This document shows, piece after piece, positions 1 to 5,923 of a DNA stretch of 6,510 bases. Source of the stretch: Candidatus Rokuibacteriota bacterium. Lineage in GTDB: Bacteria; Methylomirabilota; Methylomirabilia; Rokubacteriales; CSP1-6. Within the stretch, counting starts at the first letter, position 1, and every line of letters starts with the position of its first letter. The stretch covers positions 1 to 6,510 of the forward strand of contig JACOVB010000104.1 in assembly GCA_016177555.1 (NCBI GenBank), given 5' to 3'. Position numbers and translations under genes: made by a program. The notes beneath the pieces are model-generated. The model was not told the DNA's origin and did no database searches. It saw nothing but the letters and a program-made list of their open reading frames with translations.

Positions 1-97
1 ATGCCGGCGGCGCCCATCTCGACGAGCCGGCCGCCTTCTCGAGCAGCGCCCCCTTGACGAACGCGGCGTTCACCTCGCCCCGGGAGCGCCGCAGATG
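1..97 (-). pseudogene. Partial coding fragment with an apparent one-base frameshift, product unknown
   Basis: On the minus strand, the frame whose codons begin at 97, 94, 91 and so on reads a natural-looking peptide (EVNAAFVKGALLEK, about 76 to 35) in which nearly every codon ends in G or C, as in the confirmed genes. Just after the Lys codon, near 33-34, that frame turns implausible (SSRW). The next frame instead gives GRLVEMGAAG down to the window edge, again with G/C-ending codons. A single lost base would join them as LEK-A-GRLVEMG. The GTG at 71-73 could be the start, but the frame stays open further upstream. I do not recognise the product. It could be a decayed gene, a sequencing error in a real gene that continues past position 1, or chance in GC-rich DNA. 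Confidence 0.3.
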
Positions 98-112
98 CTG
101 ACGTGGCCGTGA

Positions 113-126
113 GTGGCGAAAGCCAC
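113..126 (+). other. Short perfect hairpin with GAAA tetraloop
   Basis: The arms GTGGC (113-117) and GCCAC (122-126) pair perfectly around a GAAA loop, which on the plus strand would be a stable GNRA tetraloop. An alternative pairing, CCGTG (107-111) with CACGG (124-128), is also possible. There is no T-run on either side in either direction, so it is not a standard intrinsic terminator. It lies in the gene-free end of the window. It may be a fragment of a structured RNA or simply chance. Confidence 0.25.
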
Positions 127-255
127 GGAGGGCGAAGCGCGGTCCCACCCTCCAGGGCCGAGGCGCTCGGGGCGAGGTCCGGGGGCCCGAGGGCGGGGCG
201 AGGGGTGAATACACGGGTATCGCTCGGGCTGTCCATGAGGCCAGGACGCGCCGGC

Positions 256-333
256 AAGGACGCTCTTGCGCGCCGCTATGACCCCCTCTTCCCTCTCCTC
301 GCGCGCACCGGGCTGCGCCTCGGTGAGGCCCTG
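256..333 (+). pseudogene. Tyrosine recombinase (phage integrase family) remnant, Arg-I box
   Basis: The plus-strand frame here reads a segment ending in YDPLFPLLARTGLRLGEAL. It closely fits the start of the catalytic domain of tyrosine recombinases, where a helix ending in TGLRxGE carries the first catalytic arginine (here codon 316-318). The upstream frame, open from the GTG at 103, does not look like the rest of an integrase. After GEAL the similarity stops and the frame closes at 349-351, where an intact enzyme would need well over 100 more residues carrying the HxxR and Tyr motifs. No other frame continues the domain. It is therefore best read as a short relic of an integrase gene. The match covers only about 20 residues, so chance resemblance remains possible. 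It is the only plus-strand coding signal in the window. Confidence 0.4.
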
Positions 334-386
334 CTCCGCGCTCGGCCCTGAGGGAGGCTCCCCGCCCAGTCGGACCCAGCGCTGCC

Positions 387-1796
387 CTACCGCTCGGGGG
401 CGATGGTGTGGGTGAAGCGGACCTGCCCCGTGACGTCCACGATGCGCACGGTGAGGCCCGCCTCGGCGATGGCGACCTCGCCGAAGTTCTCGATCTCGCC
501 GAGGCCATAGAGGGTGCGCGAGCTGAGCCCCTGATCGGTCGGGCGCGGGCGCCCCAGCGAGGCCGAGAGCGGGCCCGCGATGAATTCGTGGAAGGACCAC
601 CCCGCCCCGGGGTGATGGCGGAGCACCTCGGCGTGATGCACGTCGGCGGCGAGGAAGACCAGATTCTTCACGCCCGCCTCGCGAAAAGCGCGAAGGATGC
701 CGTCGCGCTCCACGGCGAAGCCCGAGCCCCCCTCCTCGGGAAAGCCGAGGATATTGGCGTTGCTCCACGAGTCCCGGGCGCCCCGGCCCGTGGGGACCGA
801 CAGGGTCACGCTGGTCACGATGATTTTCCACGTGGACCTCGATGCCGTCACGCCCTCGATCAGCCACCGTTTCTGGGCGGGGCCGAGCATGGTCTTCTCC
901 GGCCCGTCGGGATCGCTGTTGGGGCTCCGGTACTGCCGCGTGTCGAGGATGAACACCTCGAGGAGGCGGCCCCACTGGAACTTCCGGTAGAGCCGTCCCG
1001 GCTGCGAGCGCGGCGGCTGTATCGGGAAGTAGTCGATGAAGGCCTGGCGTCCGGTGGGCATCAGCCTGTCCACCGAGCCCGAGAAGTCGTTCCTCACCTC
1101 GTGGTCGTCCCAGATCGCGTAGACGGAACTACGCCGGAAGAGCTCCTGCACCGCCGGATCGGACCGGTTGTAGCGGTGCTTGGCCCAGAACTGCGGTAGC
1201 GTCCGGGCGACGAAGGCGGAGCCGGGCACGCGGTCGGGGCCCTCGCAGACATGATCGGCGTAGATCGTGTCGCCCACGAAGAGGAAGAAGTCCAGCGCGC
1301 GCCTGGCCAGGACGCGGAAGATCGGGTAGCCGTCGGTCACGTGGCGGCACGCCGTCCGACTGCCGAGATCCCCGCTCCACGCGAAGGTGACGGGTGCGGC
1401 CGTCGACGGGGCCGGCGCGGTCACGAACTCGCCGTCCACGTGGAGCGCCCCCTGCTCGACGGTGTAGCGATGCCGCCCGCCGGGTGTGAGCCCGCTCATC
1501 CTGATCTTCACCGTGAGATCGCTGGCGGATGCGGCCTCCACCCGGCCCCGGCCTGTGGGCGGACCATCCATGGGGCCGTAGCGGAAGGCGATGGGCCCCG
1601 GCTCGGGCGCGCGCACCCAGAGGACGGCGCCGGTGTCGATGACCTCCCCCGCCGTGATGAGGAGCTGGCGGGGCGTCTCCGTCCCGCCGGCGAGCCCCGC
1701 CGCGAGCACCGCGGCGATGCAGAGCCCCGCAGCGGCCGCCACGGGCCGCCGGGACCGCCGCGGCGGCAGCAGGCGGACGTGGACGTCGACCGGCAT
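387..1796 (-). CDS. phoD: PhoD-like secreted alkaline phosphatase/phosphodiesterase
   Basis: A 469-residue metallophosphatase of the PhoD family, enzymes that hydrolyse phosphate mono- or diesters outside the cytoplasm, often to scavenge phosphate. Residues 12-38 form an arginine-rich stretch followed by a hydrophobic, Ala/Leu-rich segment, a likely export signal; twin arginines are present but not a full Tat consensus. Residues about 45-130 fit the beta-sandwich PhoD N-terminal domain. The catalytic domain shows the family motifs in order: SGDLG (141-145), GDTIYAD (175-181), WDDHEVRND (229-237), LDTRQYR (284-290), GPAQKRWL (305-312) and ADVHHAEV (384-391). The frame is open up to an ATG at 1949, but that extension is Ser/Arg-rich and overlaps the preceding small gene in another frame. 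I therefore start at the ATG at 1796, directly before the signal sequence and 4 nt after the upstream stop. Its actual substrate cannot be told. Confidence 0.93.
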   Translation of the reverse strand: MPVDVHVRLLPPRRSRRPVAAAAGLCIAAVLAAGLAGGTETPRQLLITAGEVIDTGAVLWVRAPEPGPIAFRYGPMDGPPTGRGRVEAASASDLTVKIRMSGLTPGGRHRYTVEQGALHVDGEFVTAPAPSTAAPVTFAWSGDLGSRTACRHVTDGYPIFRVLARRALDFFLFVGDTIYADHVCEGPDRVPGSAFVARTLPQFWAKHRYNRSDPAVQELFRRSSVYAIWDDHEVRNDFSGSVDRLMPTGRQAFIDYFPIQPPRSQPGRLYRKFQWGRLLEVFILDTRQYRSPNSDPDGPEKTMLGPAQKRWLIEGVTASRSTWKIIVTSVTLSVPTGRGARDSWSNANILGFPEEGGSGFAVERDGILRAFREAGVKNLVFLAADVHHAEVLRHHPGAGWSFHEFIAGPLSASLGRPRPTDQGLSSRTLYGLGEIENFGEVAIAEAGLTVRIVDVTGQVRFTHTIAPER

Positions 1797-1800
1797 CGGG

Positions 1801-2016
1801 CTACGTCCCGGAGGCCGGCGGGGACGCTCCCGCGCCGCCCTCGATCTGCTCCTCGAAGCGCCGGCCATTGTCCGTGTTGAAGACCCAGCACGTGTTCGCG
1901 AGCTGCGGGACGTTCGCCAGGACGAACTTCCGCTTCGCGAGAGGGTCACCGAGGATCCGCGCGGCCCCGGCGGGATCGGCGATGGCCTTCTGCCGGTTGA
2001 AGTAGGGGGTCTCCAT
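1801..2016 (-). CDS. Small hypothetical protein (71 aa) upstream of phoD
   Basis: A short gene between the SDR (36 nt upstream) and the phosphatase (4 nt downstream). Its codons keep the G/C third-position bias of its neighbours. I do not recognise the family. Residues 1-54 look like ordinary folded protein, with features such as PYFNRQK near the start, a repeated DP (15-16 and 24-25) and a hydrophobic ANVPQLANTCWVFN stretch (34-47) holding the only Cys and Trp. The last 12 or so residues are Gly/Ala/Ser/Pro-rich and look disordered. There is no signal peptide or membrane segment. No alternative start exists between the upstream SDR stop and the ATG at 2016, and the ribosome-binding site is weak. 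The competing Ser/Arg-rich frame that would extend the phosphatase through here is much less protein-like. The tight spacing suggests translational coupling to the phosphatase. Confidence 0.68.
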   Translation of the reverse strand: METPYFNRQKAIADPAGAARILGDPLAKRKFVLANVPQLANTCWVFNTDNGRRFEEQIEGGAGASPPASGT

Positions 2017-2052
2017 GCCCGCGTCAGGCCTGAGCCGGCGCCCTGTCCATGC

Positions 2053-2964
2053 TCAGACGAGCGGGTCGTAGTTGAAGTACTGGCCGGACGTCTCCAGCGG
2101 CACCAGGTGGTGCTTGAGCGTGCCCGGGAACATGTCGGCCAGCCGCTCGGGCGTCCAGCCCAGGTCGTGGTGGACGCTCCGCATGGGGCGCATGTGGCCG
2201 AAGAGCATGACCTCCTTGCCGCGCACGCCGAACACCTGCCCCGAGACCTCCTTGGCAGCGTCCGAGGCGAGGAACACGGCCACGGGAGCGATGTGCTCCG
2301 GGCCCATCTTCTTGATCTTCTCCACCCGCGCCTTCTGCGCCTCCGTCTCGGTGGGGATGGTGCCGATCATCCGCGTCCACGCGAAGGGCGAGATGCAGTT
2401 GGCGGTGACGTTGTAGCGCGCCATGTCCAGCGCCACCACCTTGGTGAAGCCCACGATGCCGAGCTTGGCGGCGGCGTAGTTGGCCTGACCCACGTTCCCC
2501 ACGAGCCCCGAGGTGGAGGTCATGTTGACGATGCGCCCCCACTTCTGCTCGCGCAGGTGGGGGACCGCCGCGCGGGTCACCGCGAAGCACCCCTTGAGGT
2601 GCGTGTTGATGACACCGTCCCACTCCTCCTCCGTCATGTTGAAGATCATGCGGTCGCGGAGGATGCCGGCGTTGTTCACCACGATGTCCACGCGGCCGAA
2701 GTGATCCAGCGCCGTCTTGACGATGTTCCGCCCGCCCGCCATGGTGGTCACCGAGTCGTAGTTGCCCGCGGCCCGGCCCCCGAGAGCCTTGATCTGGCTC
2801 ACGACCTCGTCGGCCGGGGCCGAGCTGCCGCCCGTGCCGTCGGCGCCCCCGCCGTAGTCGTTCACCACCACCGCCGCGCCGTGGCGGGCCATCAGAAGGG
2901 CGATCTCCCGGCCGATGCCGCGGGCCGCGCCAGTCACGACGGCGACCTTGTCCTGTAGCATCAT
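2053..2964 (-). CDS. SDR oxidoreductase, MFE-2-like 3-hydroxyacyl-CoA dehydrogenase type
   Basis: A 303-residue classical short-chain dehydrogenase/reductase with all expected motifs: the nucleotide-binding TGAARGIG (11-18), NNAG (97-100), and the catalytic Ser150, Tyr163 and Lys167 (YAAAK). After the second strand it has ND followed by a glycine/serine-rich insertion and then VVSQIKALGG and NYDSV (about 36-72). This arrangement is typical of the dehydrogenase domain of peroxisomal multifunctional enzyme type 2 and its bacterial relatives, which interconvert 3-hydroxyacyl-CoA and 3-ketoacyl-CoA with NAD(H). The MFE-2 hydratase and sterol-carrier domains are absent. About 50 residues extend past the usual SDR end (roughly 251-303). 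The first of two adjacent ATGs, at 2964, is chosen because a GAGGAG site lies 9 nt upstream. It follows the CoA-transferase gene by 37 nt, fitting acyl-CoA metabolism. The exact substrate is inferred only. Confidence 0.92.
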   Translation of the reverse strand: MMLQDKVAVVTGAARGIGREIALLMARHGAAVVVNDYGGGADGTGGSSAPADEVVSQIKALGGRAAGNYDSVTTMAGGRNIVKTALDHFGRVDIVVNNAGILRDRMIFNMTEEEWDGVINTHLKGCFAVTRAAVPHLREQKWGRIVNMTSTSGLVGNVGQANYAAAKLGIVGFTKVVALDMARYNVTANCISPFAWTRMIGTIPTETEAQKARVEKIKKMGPEHIAPVAVFLASDAAKEVSGQVFGVRGKEVMLFGHMRPMRSVHHDLGWTPERLADMFPGTLKHHLVPLETSGQYFNYDPLV

Positions 2965-2973
2965 GTGTTCTGT

Positions 2974-2979
2974 CTCCTC
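2974..2979 (-). promoter_or_regulatory. Shine-Dalgarno site of the MFE-2-like SDR gene
   Basis: The minus strand reads GAGGAG, with 9 nt before the ATG at 2964 and 12 nt before a second in-frame ATG at 2961. This is one of only two strong ribosome-binding sites in the window, and its spacing favours the first ATG. Confidence 0.7.
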
Positions 2980-3001
2980 GGAGTGACTTCGGGCCTCTGG
3001 A

Positions 3002-4201
3002 TTAGAGTATTCCGCGGGCGCCGAGAGCCTCGATCTCCCCCTCGGCGTATCCGATCTCCCTCAGCACTTCGCGCGTGTGCTCGCCCAGGGCCGGGGCAGG
3101 CGTGCGGATCGTCCCCGGGGTCTTCTCGAATCTCACCGGCGTGGCAATGGTCTTGAAGCGCCCCGCGCGCGGATGGTCCTGCTCGACGATCATCCCCGAG
3201 GCGACCACCTGGGGATGGGCGATCATCTGCGCGTACCCGGCCACCGGCGCGCAGAGCACATCCGCGCGCTCGAGGGCCTCCATCCACTCGGCAACGTTCC
3301 TGTCCACGAACACCTCGACCAGCACCGGCACGAGCGCGGCGCGATTGGCCACACGGGCCTCGCGAGTGCGGAACCGCGGGTCGTCCGCCAGGCCGGGGCG
3401 CCCGATGATCTCGCAGAACGGGCGCCAGGTCGCGTCCTTCCAGACCGCCACGAAGAACCAGTCATCTTGGGCGCGGAAGGCCTGGTACGGGACTATCTCC
3501 GGATGGCCGCTGCCCCGGCGCCCGGGCTCCTCCCCGGTCTCGTGGAAGACGGAGAGCCTGGCGGTGTGGGCGAGCAGCATGCCGTCCAGCAGCGAGACGT
3601 CCACCCGCTGCCCTTGTCCGGAGCGCTGGCGGGCCAGCAATGCGGTGAGGATGCCCTGGGTGGCGAGCAGTCCTCCGATCGTGTCCGCCACCGGCGCGCC
3701 GCACAGCACCGGGCCGCCGTCCGGCTCACCGGTGATCGCCATGACTCCGCCCAGCGCCTGCGCCAGCGCGTCGAGGCCGGGCTTGTCGTGCCACGGGCCG
3801 CCCGGGCCGAAGGCCGAGAGGGAGCAATAGATGAGTCGAGGATTGGCCGCCCGGAGCGATGCGTAAACGATGCCGAGCCGCTCCGCCGCGCCGCCCCGGA
3901 ACGCTTCGACAATCACGTCGGCCCGCTCGGCGAGGCGATGGAACACCGCGAGCCCCTGCGCCTGGCGCAGATCCACGCACACCGCGCGCTTGTTGCGGTT
4001 CACCGTCAGATGGAGCACGCCCTCCCCCCCCCGGAAGGCCCGGTACACTGTCCGGCCCGCGTCCGGGGCGTCACGGGACTCGACCTTGACGACGTCGGCG
4101 CCCATGTCGGCAAGGTACATGCCGCAGATGGGCCCCGCGATCAGATGGGCCAGCTCCAGGACCCGCAGGCCCTCGAGCGGCGGTGGAGATGGCGTGTCCA
4201 T
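3002..4201 (-). CDS. Family III CoA-transferase (CaiB/BaiF type)
   Basis: A full-length 399-residue enzyme of the formyl-CoA/carnitine-CoA transferase family. Members move CoA between acids through an acyl-aspartyl intermediate and act in the cytoplasm as interlocked dimers. Visible family features are GLRVLELAHLIAGP (11-24), ADMGADVVKVE (31-41), NRNKRAVCVDL (68-78), VIVEAFRGG (96-104) and SAFGPGGPW (129-137). PVADTIGG (170-177) supplies the expected catalytic aspartate, Asp173, and is followed by GQGQRVDVSLLDG (195-207) and ADDPRFRTR (272-280). The ATG at 4201 has an AGGG 10 nt upstream and gives the usual N-terminus. The MFE-2-like SDR follows 37 nt downstream, consistent with activating a carboxylic acid for beta-oxidation-like or related chemistry. 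Substrates in this family cannot be read from sequence. An eight-G run on the coding strand (4024-4031) does not break the frame. Confidence 0.95.
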   Translation of the reverse strand: MDTPSPPPLEGLRVLELAHLIAGPICGMYLADMGADVVKVESRDAPDAGRTVYRAFRGGEGVLHLTVNRNKRAVCVDLRQAQGLAVFHRLAERADVIVEAFRGGAAERLGIVYASLRAANPRLIYCSLSAFGPGGPWHDKPGLDALAQALGGVMAITGEPDGGPVLCGAPVADTIGGLLATQGILTALLARQRSGQGQRVDVSLLDGMLLAHTARLSVFHETGEEPGRRGSGHPEIVPYQAFRAQDDWFFVAVWKDATWRPFCEIIGRPGLADDPRFRTREARVANRAALVPVLVEVFVDRNVAEWMEALERADVLCAPVAGYAQMIAHPQVVASGMIVEQDHPRAGRFKTIATPVRFEKTPGTIRTPAPALGEHTREVLREIGYAEGEIEALGARGIL

Positions 4202-4277
4202 GGCCGGATCACCCTAACATATCCGCGACGGCGCGTGAGCCGCCGCGTGCCGCCTGAAGCAATCGACCCAGGCCGCC

Positions 4278-5087
4278 CTACCGGCGGGAGCGGCGCCAGG
4301 CCTCGAGCGCGGCGCCATACTCCGCGCCCAGGATGAGGACGATCCCCGTGTAGTAAGCGAACATCGCCAGCGCCACCAGCACGCCCAGTGGTCCGTAGAT
4401 CTGATCGTAGACCCCGACTGTGATGATGTACCAGCGGAAGAGCTGCTTGGCGATCTCCCAGAGCACGGCCCCCAGGAGCGCGCCCCCGAGGGCCGCCCCG
4501 GCGAGGATCTTCCGGCCCGGGAAGTAGCGGTAGGCAACGAAGAACAGCCCCGCGTTGAGCCCCAGCGACAGCCCGACGAACATCCAGCGGATCCACTGGC
4601 GCGGCATCAGCGATGGCGTCAGCACGAAGGTCCGCAGCCAGAAGAACAGGTCCATGATGCCGACGCTCGCCAGGAAGAGCGTCCCCATCACGGAGAGCAT
4701 GATGACGTCGGAGAGCATGCCGCGGAGAAAGCCCCGCCCGCGCTTGACGCCGAAGATGTCGTTCATCACGAGCCGCAGCGCCCCGAAGAGCTGGGTCGAG
4801 AAGAGCAGCAGGATCCCGGTGCCGAGCAGCCCCGAGAGCTTGCGCGTGGCGATGAGGCGGGTCAGGACGTCGCTCAGCTCCTTCTTGTAGACCGGGATGA
4901 TCTGGGAGATCTGGCCGAGGACGGCCTGGGTCGCCGTCTCGCTGGTCAGGACGAAGCCGAGGACGGAGACCGCGAGGAACAGCATGGGGATGAGGCACAT
5001 GAGCAGATAGAAGGAGAGCCCCGCGGCCATGAAGAGGCCGCGGTGGGCGCCGAACCCCCTGAGTGCCTTCCAGAAAGCGACGATCAC
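4278..5087 (-). CDS. yihY: YihY/BrkB family inner-membrane protein
   Basis: A 269-residue integral membrane protein of the YihY (UPF0761)/BrkB family. Its members were long mislabelled ribonuclease BN, and their molecular role is not settled; BrkB was linked to serum resistance in Bordetella. About six membrane segments can be seen, near residues 20-48, 86-106, 124-150, 167-189, 194-212 and 232-257. Family signatures are AAGLSFYLL (21-29) at the first segment, YGPLGVLVAL (231-240), and GAEYGAALE (254-262) just before a basic C-terminus. The start is the GTG at 5087. It is the only possible initiation codon between the stop of the upstream SDR, in the same frame, and the conserved N-terminus. 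No good ribosome-binding site precedes it, so coupling to the SDR 33 nt upstream is likely. It has no evident link to the metabolic neighbours. Confidence 0.92.
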   Translation of the reverse strand: MIVAFWKALRGFGAHRGLFMAAGLSFYLLMCLIPMLFLAVSVLGFVLTSETATQAVLGQISQIIPVYKKELSDVLTRLIATRKLSGLLGTGILLLFSTQLFGALRLVMNDIFGVKRGRGFLRGMLSDVIMLSVMGTLFLASVGIMDLFFWLRTFVLTPSLMPRQWIRWMFVGLSLGLNAGLFFVAYRYFPGRKILAGAALGGALLGAVLWEIAKQLFRWYIITVGVYDQIYGPLGVLVALAMFAYYTGIVLILGAEYGAALEAWRRSRR

Positions 5088-5120
5088 CGGCGAGCGCCCG
5101 GGCCCCGCGGAGGCCGCAGC

Positions 5121-5912
5121 CTACACCACGCTCTTGATGAGGCCTCCATCGACCTGGATGGCGGCGCCGGTGACGTACGAGGCCCGCTCGGAGGCGAGAA
5201 ACACAACCATGTTCGCGAACTCCTCCGGGGTGCCGACGCGCCCCACCGGGATGTCGGCGCCCGACAGCGCGATCTGCGCCTCGAGGCTCCGACCGGCCGT
5301 CTGCGCCCGCTCGGTCTGGTGGTGGATGAATCGATCGGTCATGATCCGCCCCGGCAGCACCAGGTTCACCGTGATGTTGTCCTTCGCCACCTCCGTGGCC
5401 AGCGTCTTGAAGAGCCCCGCCACCCCGGGCCGGATGCCGTTGGAGAGGACGAGCCCGTCCACTGGCTGCTTCACCGAGGAGGACTGAATGGCGAGGATTC
5501 GACCCCACTTCCGCTGGCGCATGTGGGGCAGCACCGCGCGGATGAGGCGCACCGTGGACAGGTGGACCTCCTCGAAGGCCTGCTTCCACTGCTCGTCCGT
5601 CATCTGGTCGAAGCCGCCGGGGGGCGGCCCGCCCACATTGGCGACCAGCACGTCCACGCCCCCGAAGGCCTCGGCCGTCCGGGCCATGACGCGCGCCACG
5701 TCCTCCATCCGGCTCAGGTCGGCCGGAACGGCAAGCACCTCGGCCCCGGTGCGCTTCCGCACGTCCTCCGCAGCCTCGCGGAGCGGGCCCTCGCTGCGGG
5801 CGCACAGGGCGACGCGCGCGCCCTCGGCGGCCAGCCCCAGCGCGCAGGCGCGACCCATCCCCTTGCTTGCCGCCGCCACGAACGCCGTCTTGCCCTTGAG
5901 TCCGAGATCCAT
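5121..5912 (-). CDS. SDR family oxidoreductase with atypical active site (FabG-like subgroup)
   Basis: A 263-residue Rossmann-fold protein of the short-chain dehydrogenase/reductase superfamily, close in layout to beta-ketoacyl-ACP reductases. The cofactor loop reads AAASKGMGRA (13-22) instead of TGxxxGxG. NVGGPPPGG (92-100) replaces the usual NNAG, and the C-terminal half has NITVNLVLPGRIMTDR (179-194) and a VDGG near 254-257. Ser144 is in place, but the Tyr and Lys of the YxxxK motif appear replaced by Ser157 and Arg161 (SNGIR). This fits the BKR-like subgroup known to lack a perfect SDR tetrad. The enzyme may use another mechanism or have lost reductase activity. The ATG at 5912 is chosen over upstream in-frame starts because a strong AGAGGAG precedes it, and the longer version would overlap the upstream gene with Arg/Pro-rich sequence. 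It begins 10 nt after that gene's stop. Confidence 0.9.
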   Translation of the reverse strand: MDLGLKGKTAFVAAASKGMGRACALGLAAEGARVALCARSEGPLREAAEDVRKRTGAEVLAVPADLSRMEDVARVMARTAEAFGGVDVLVANVGGPPPGGFDQMTDEQWKQAFEEVHLSTVRLIRAVLPHMRQRKWGRILAIQSSSVKQPVDGLVLSNGIRPGVAGLFKTLATEVAKDNITVNLVLPGRIMTDRFIHHQTERAQTAGRSLEAQIALSGADIPVGRVGTPEEFANMVVFLASERASYVTGAAIQVDGGLIKSVV

Positions 5913-5916
5913 GAGG

Positions 5917-5923
5917 CTCCTCT
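5917..5923 (-). promoter_or_regulatory. Shine-Dalgarno site of the atypical SDR gene
   Basis: The minus strand reads AGAGGAG, 4 nt before the ATG at 5912, and its first base is the last base of the upstream stop codon. It decides the start in favour of 5912 rather than 5987, and suggests that ribosomes ending on the cyclo-ligase-like gene re-initiate here. Confidence 0.7.

Larger units (their letters stand above)
1..386. other. Gene-free end of the window with degraded fragments
   Basis: This stretch downstream of the phosphatase has no intact gene on either strand. It contains the two putative broken fragments and the GAAA hairpin listed separately, and a G-rich run at 181-205 on the plus strand. 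A long minus-strand reading frame crosses it from 975 to 70, but this is an arginine/proline/glycine-rich shadow. No intrinsic terminator for the phosphatase gene is evident. A GGGAG-G-CTCCC inverted repeat near 354-364 has a loop too small to form. Confidence 0.5.

Noticed and set aside
354..364. Inverted repeat GGGAG-G-CTCCC downstream of the phosphatase as a terminator
   Set aside because: The one-base loop cannot form a normal hairpin, and no T-run follows on the minus strand.
70..975. Minus-strand frame running from the phosphatase gene into the gene-free end
   Set aside because: It is Arg/Pro/Gly-rich, overlaps the well-supported phosphatase in another frame and has no domain-like segment.
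1591..2958. Long plus-strand open frame (455 codons) opposite the SDR and the small gene
   Set aside because: It is His/Arg/Val/Asp-rich low-information sequence of the kind produced by reading GC-biased codons antisense. The opposite strand holds a clear SDR.
4202..4277. Possible terminator or promoter between the YihY and CoA-transferase genes
   Set aside because: The CGGCG/CGCCG hairpin has only five pairs and no T-run. A TATGTT resembling a -10 box has no partner at a sensible -35 distance and lies very close to the start codon.
3077..4336. Long plus-strand open frame (419 codons) opposite the CoA-transferase
   Set aside because: This is an antisense shadow of a strongly conserved gene, and its translation resembles no protein family.
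4141..5805. Long minus-strand open frame (554 codons) crossing the SDR and YihY genes
   Set aside because: It is Arg/Gly/Pro/Ala-rich and spans two clearly recognised genes in another frame; open only because stop codons are rare at this GC content.
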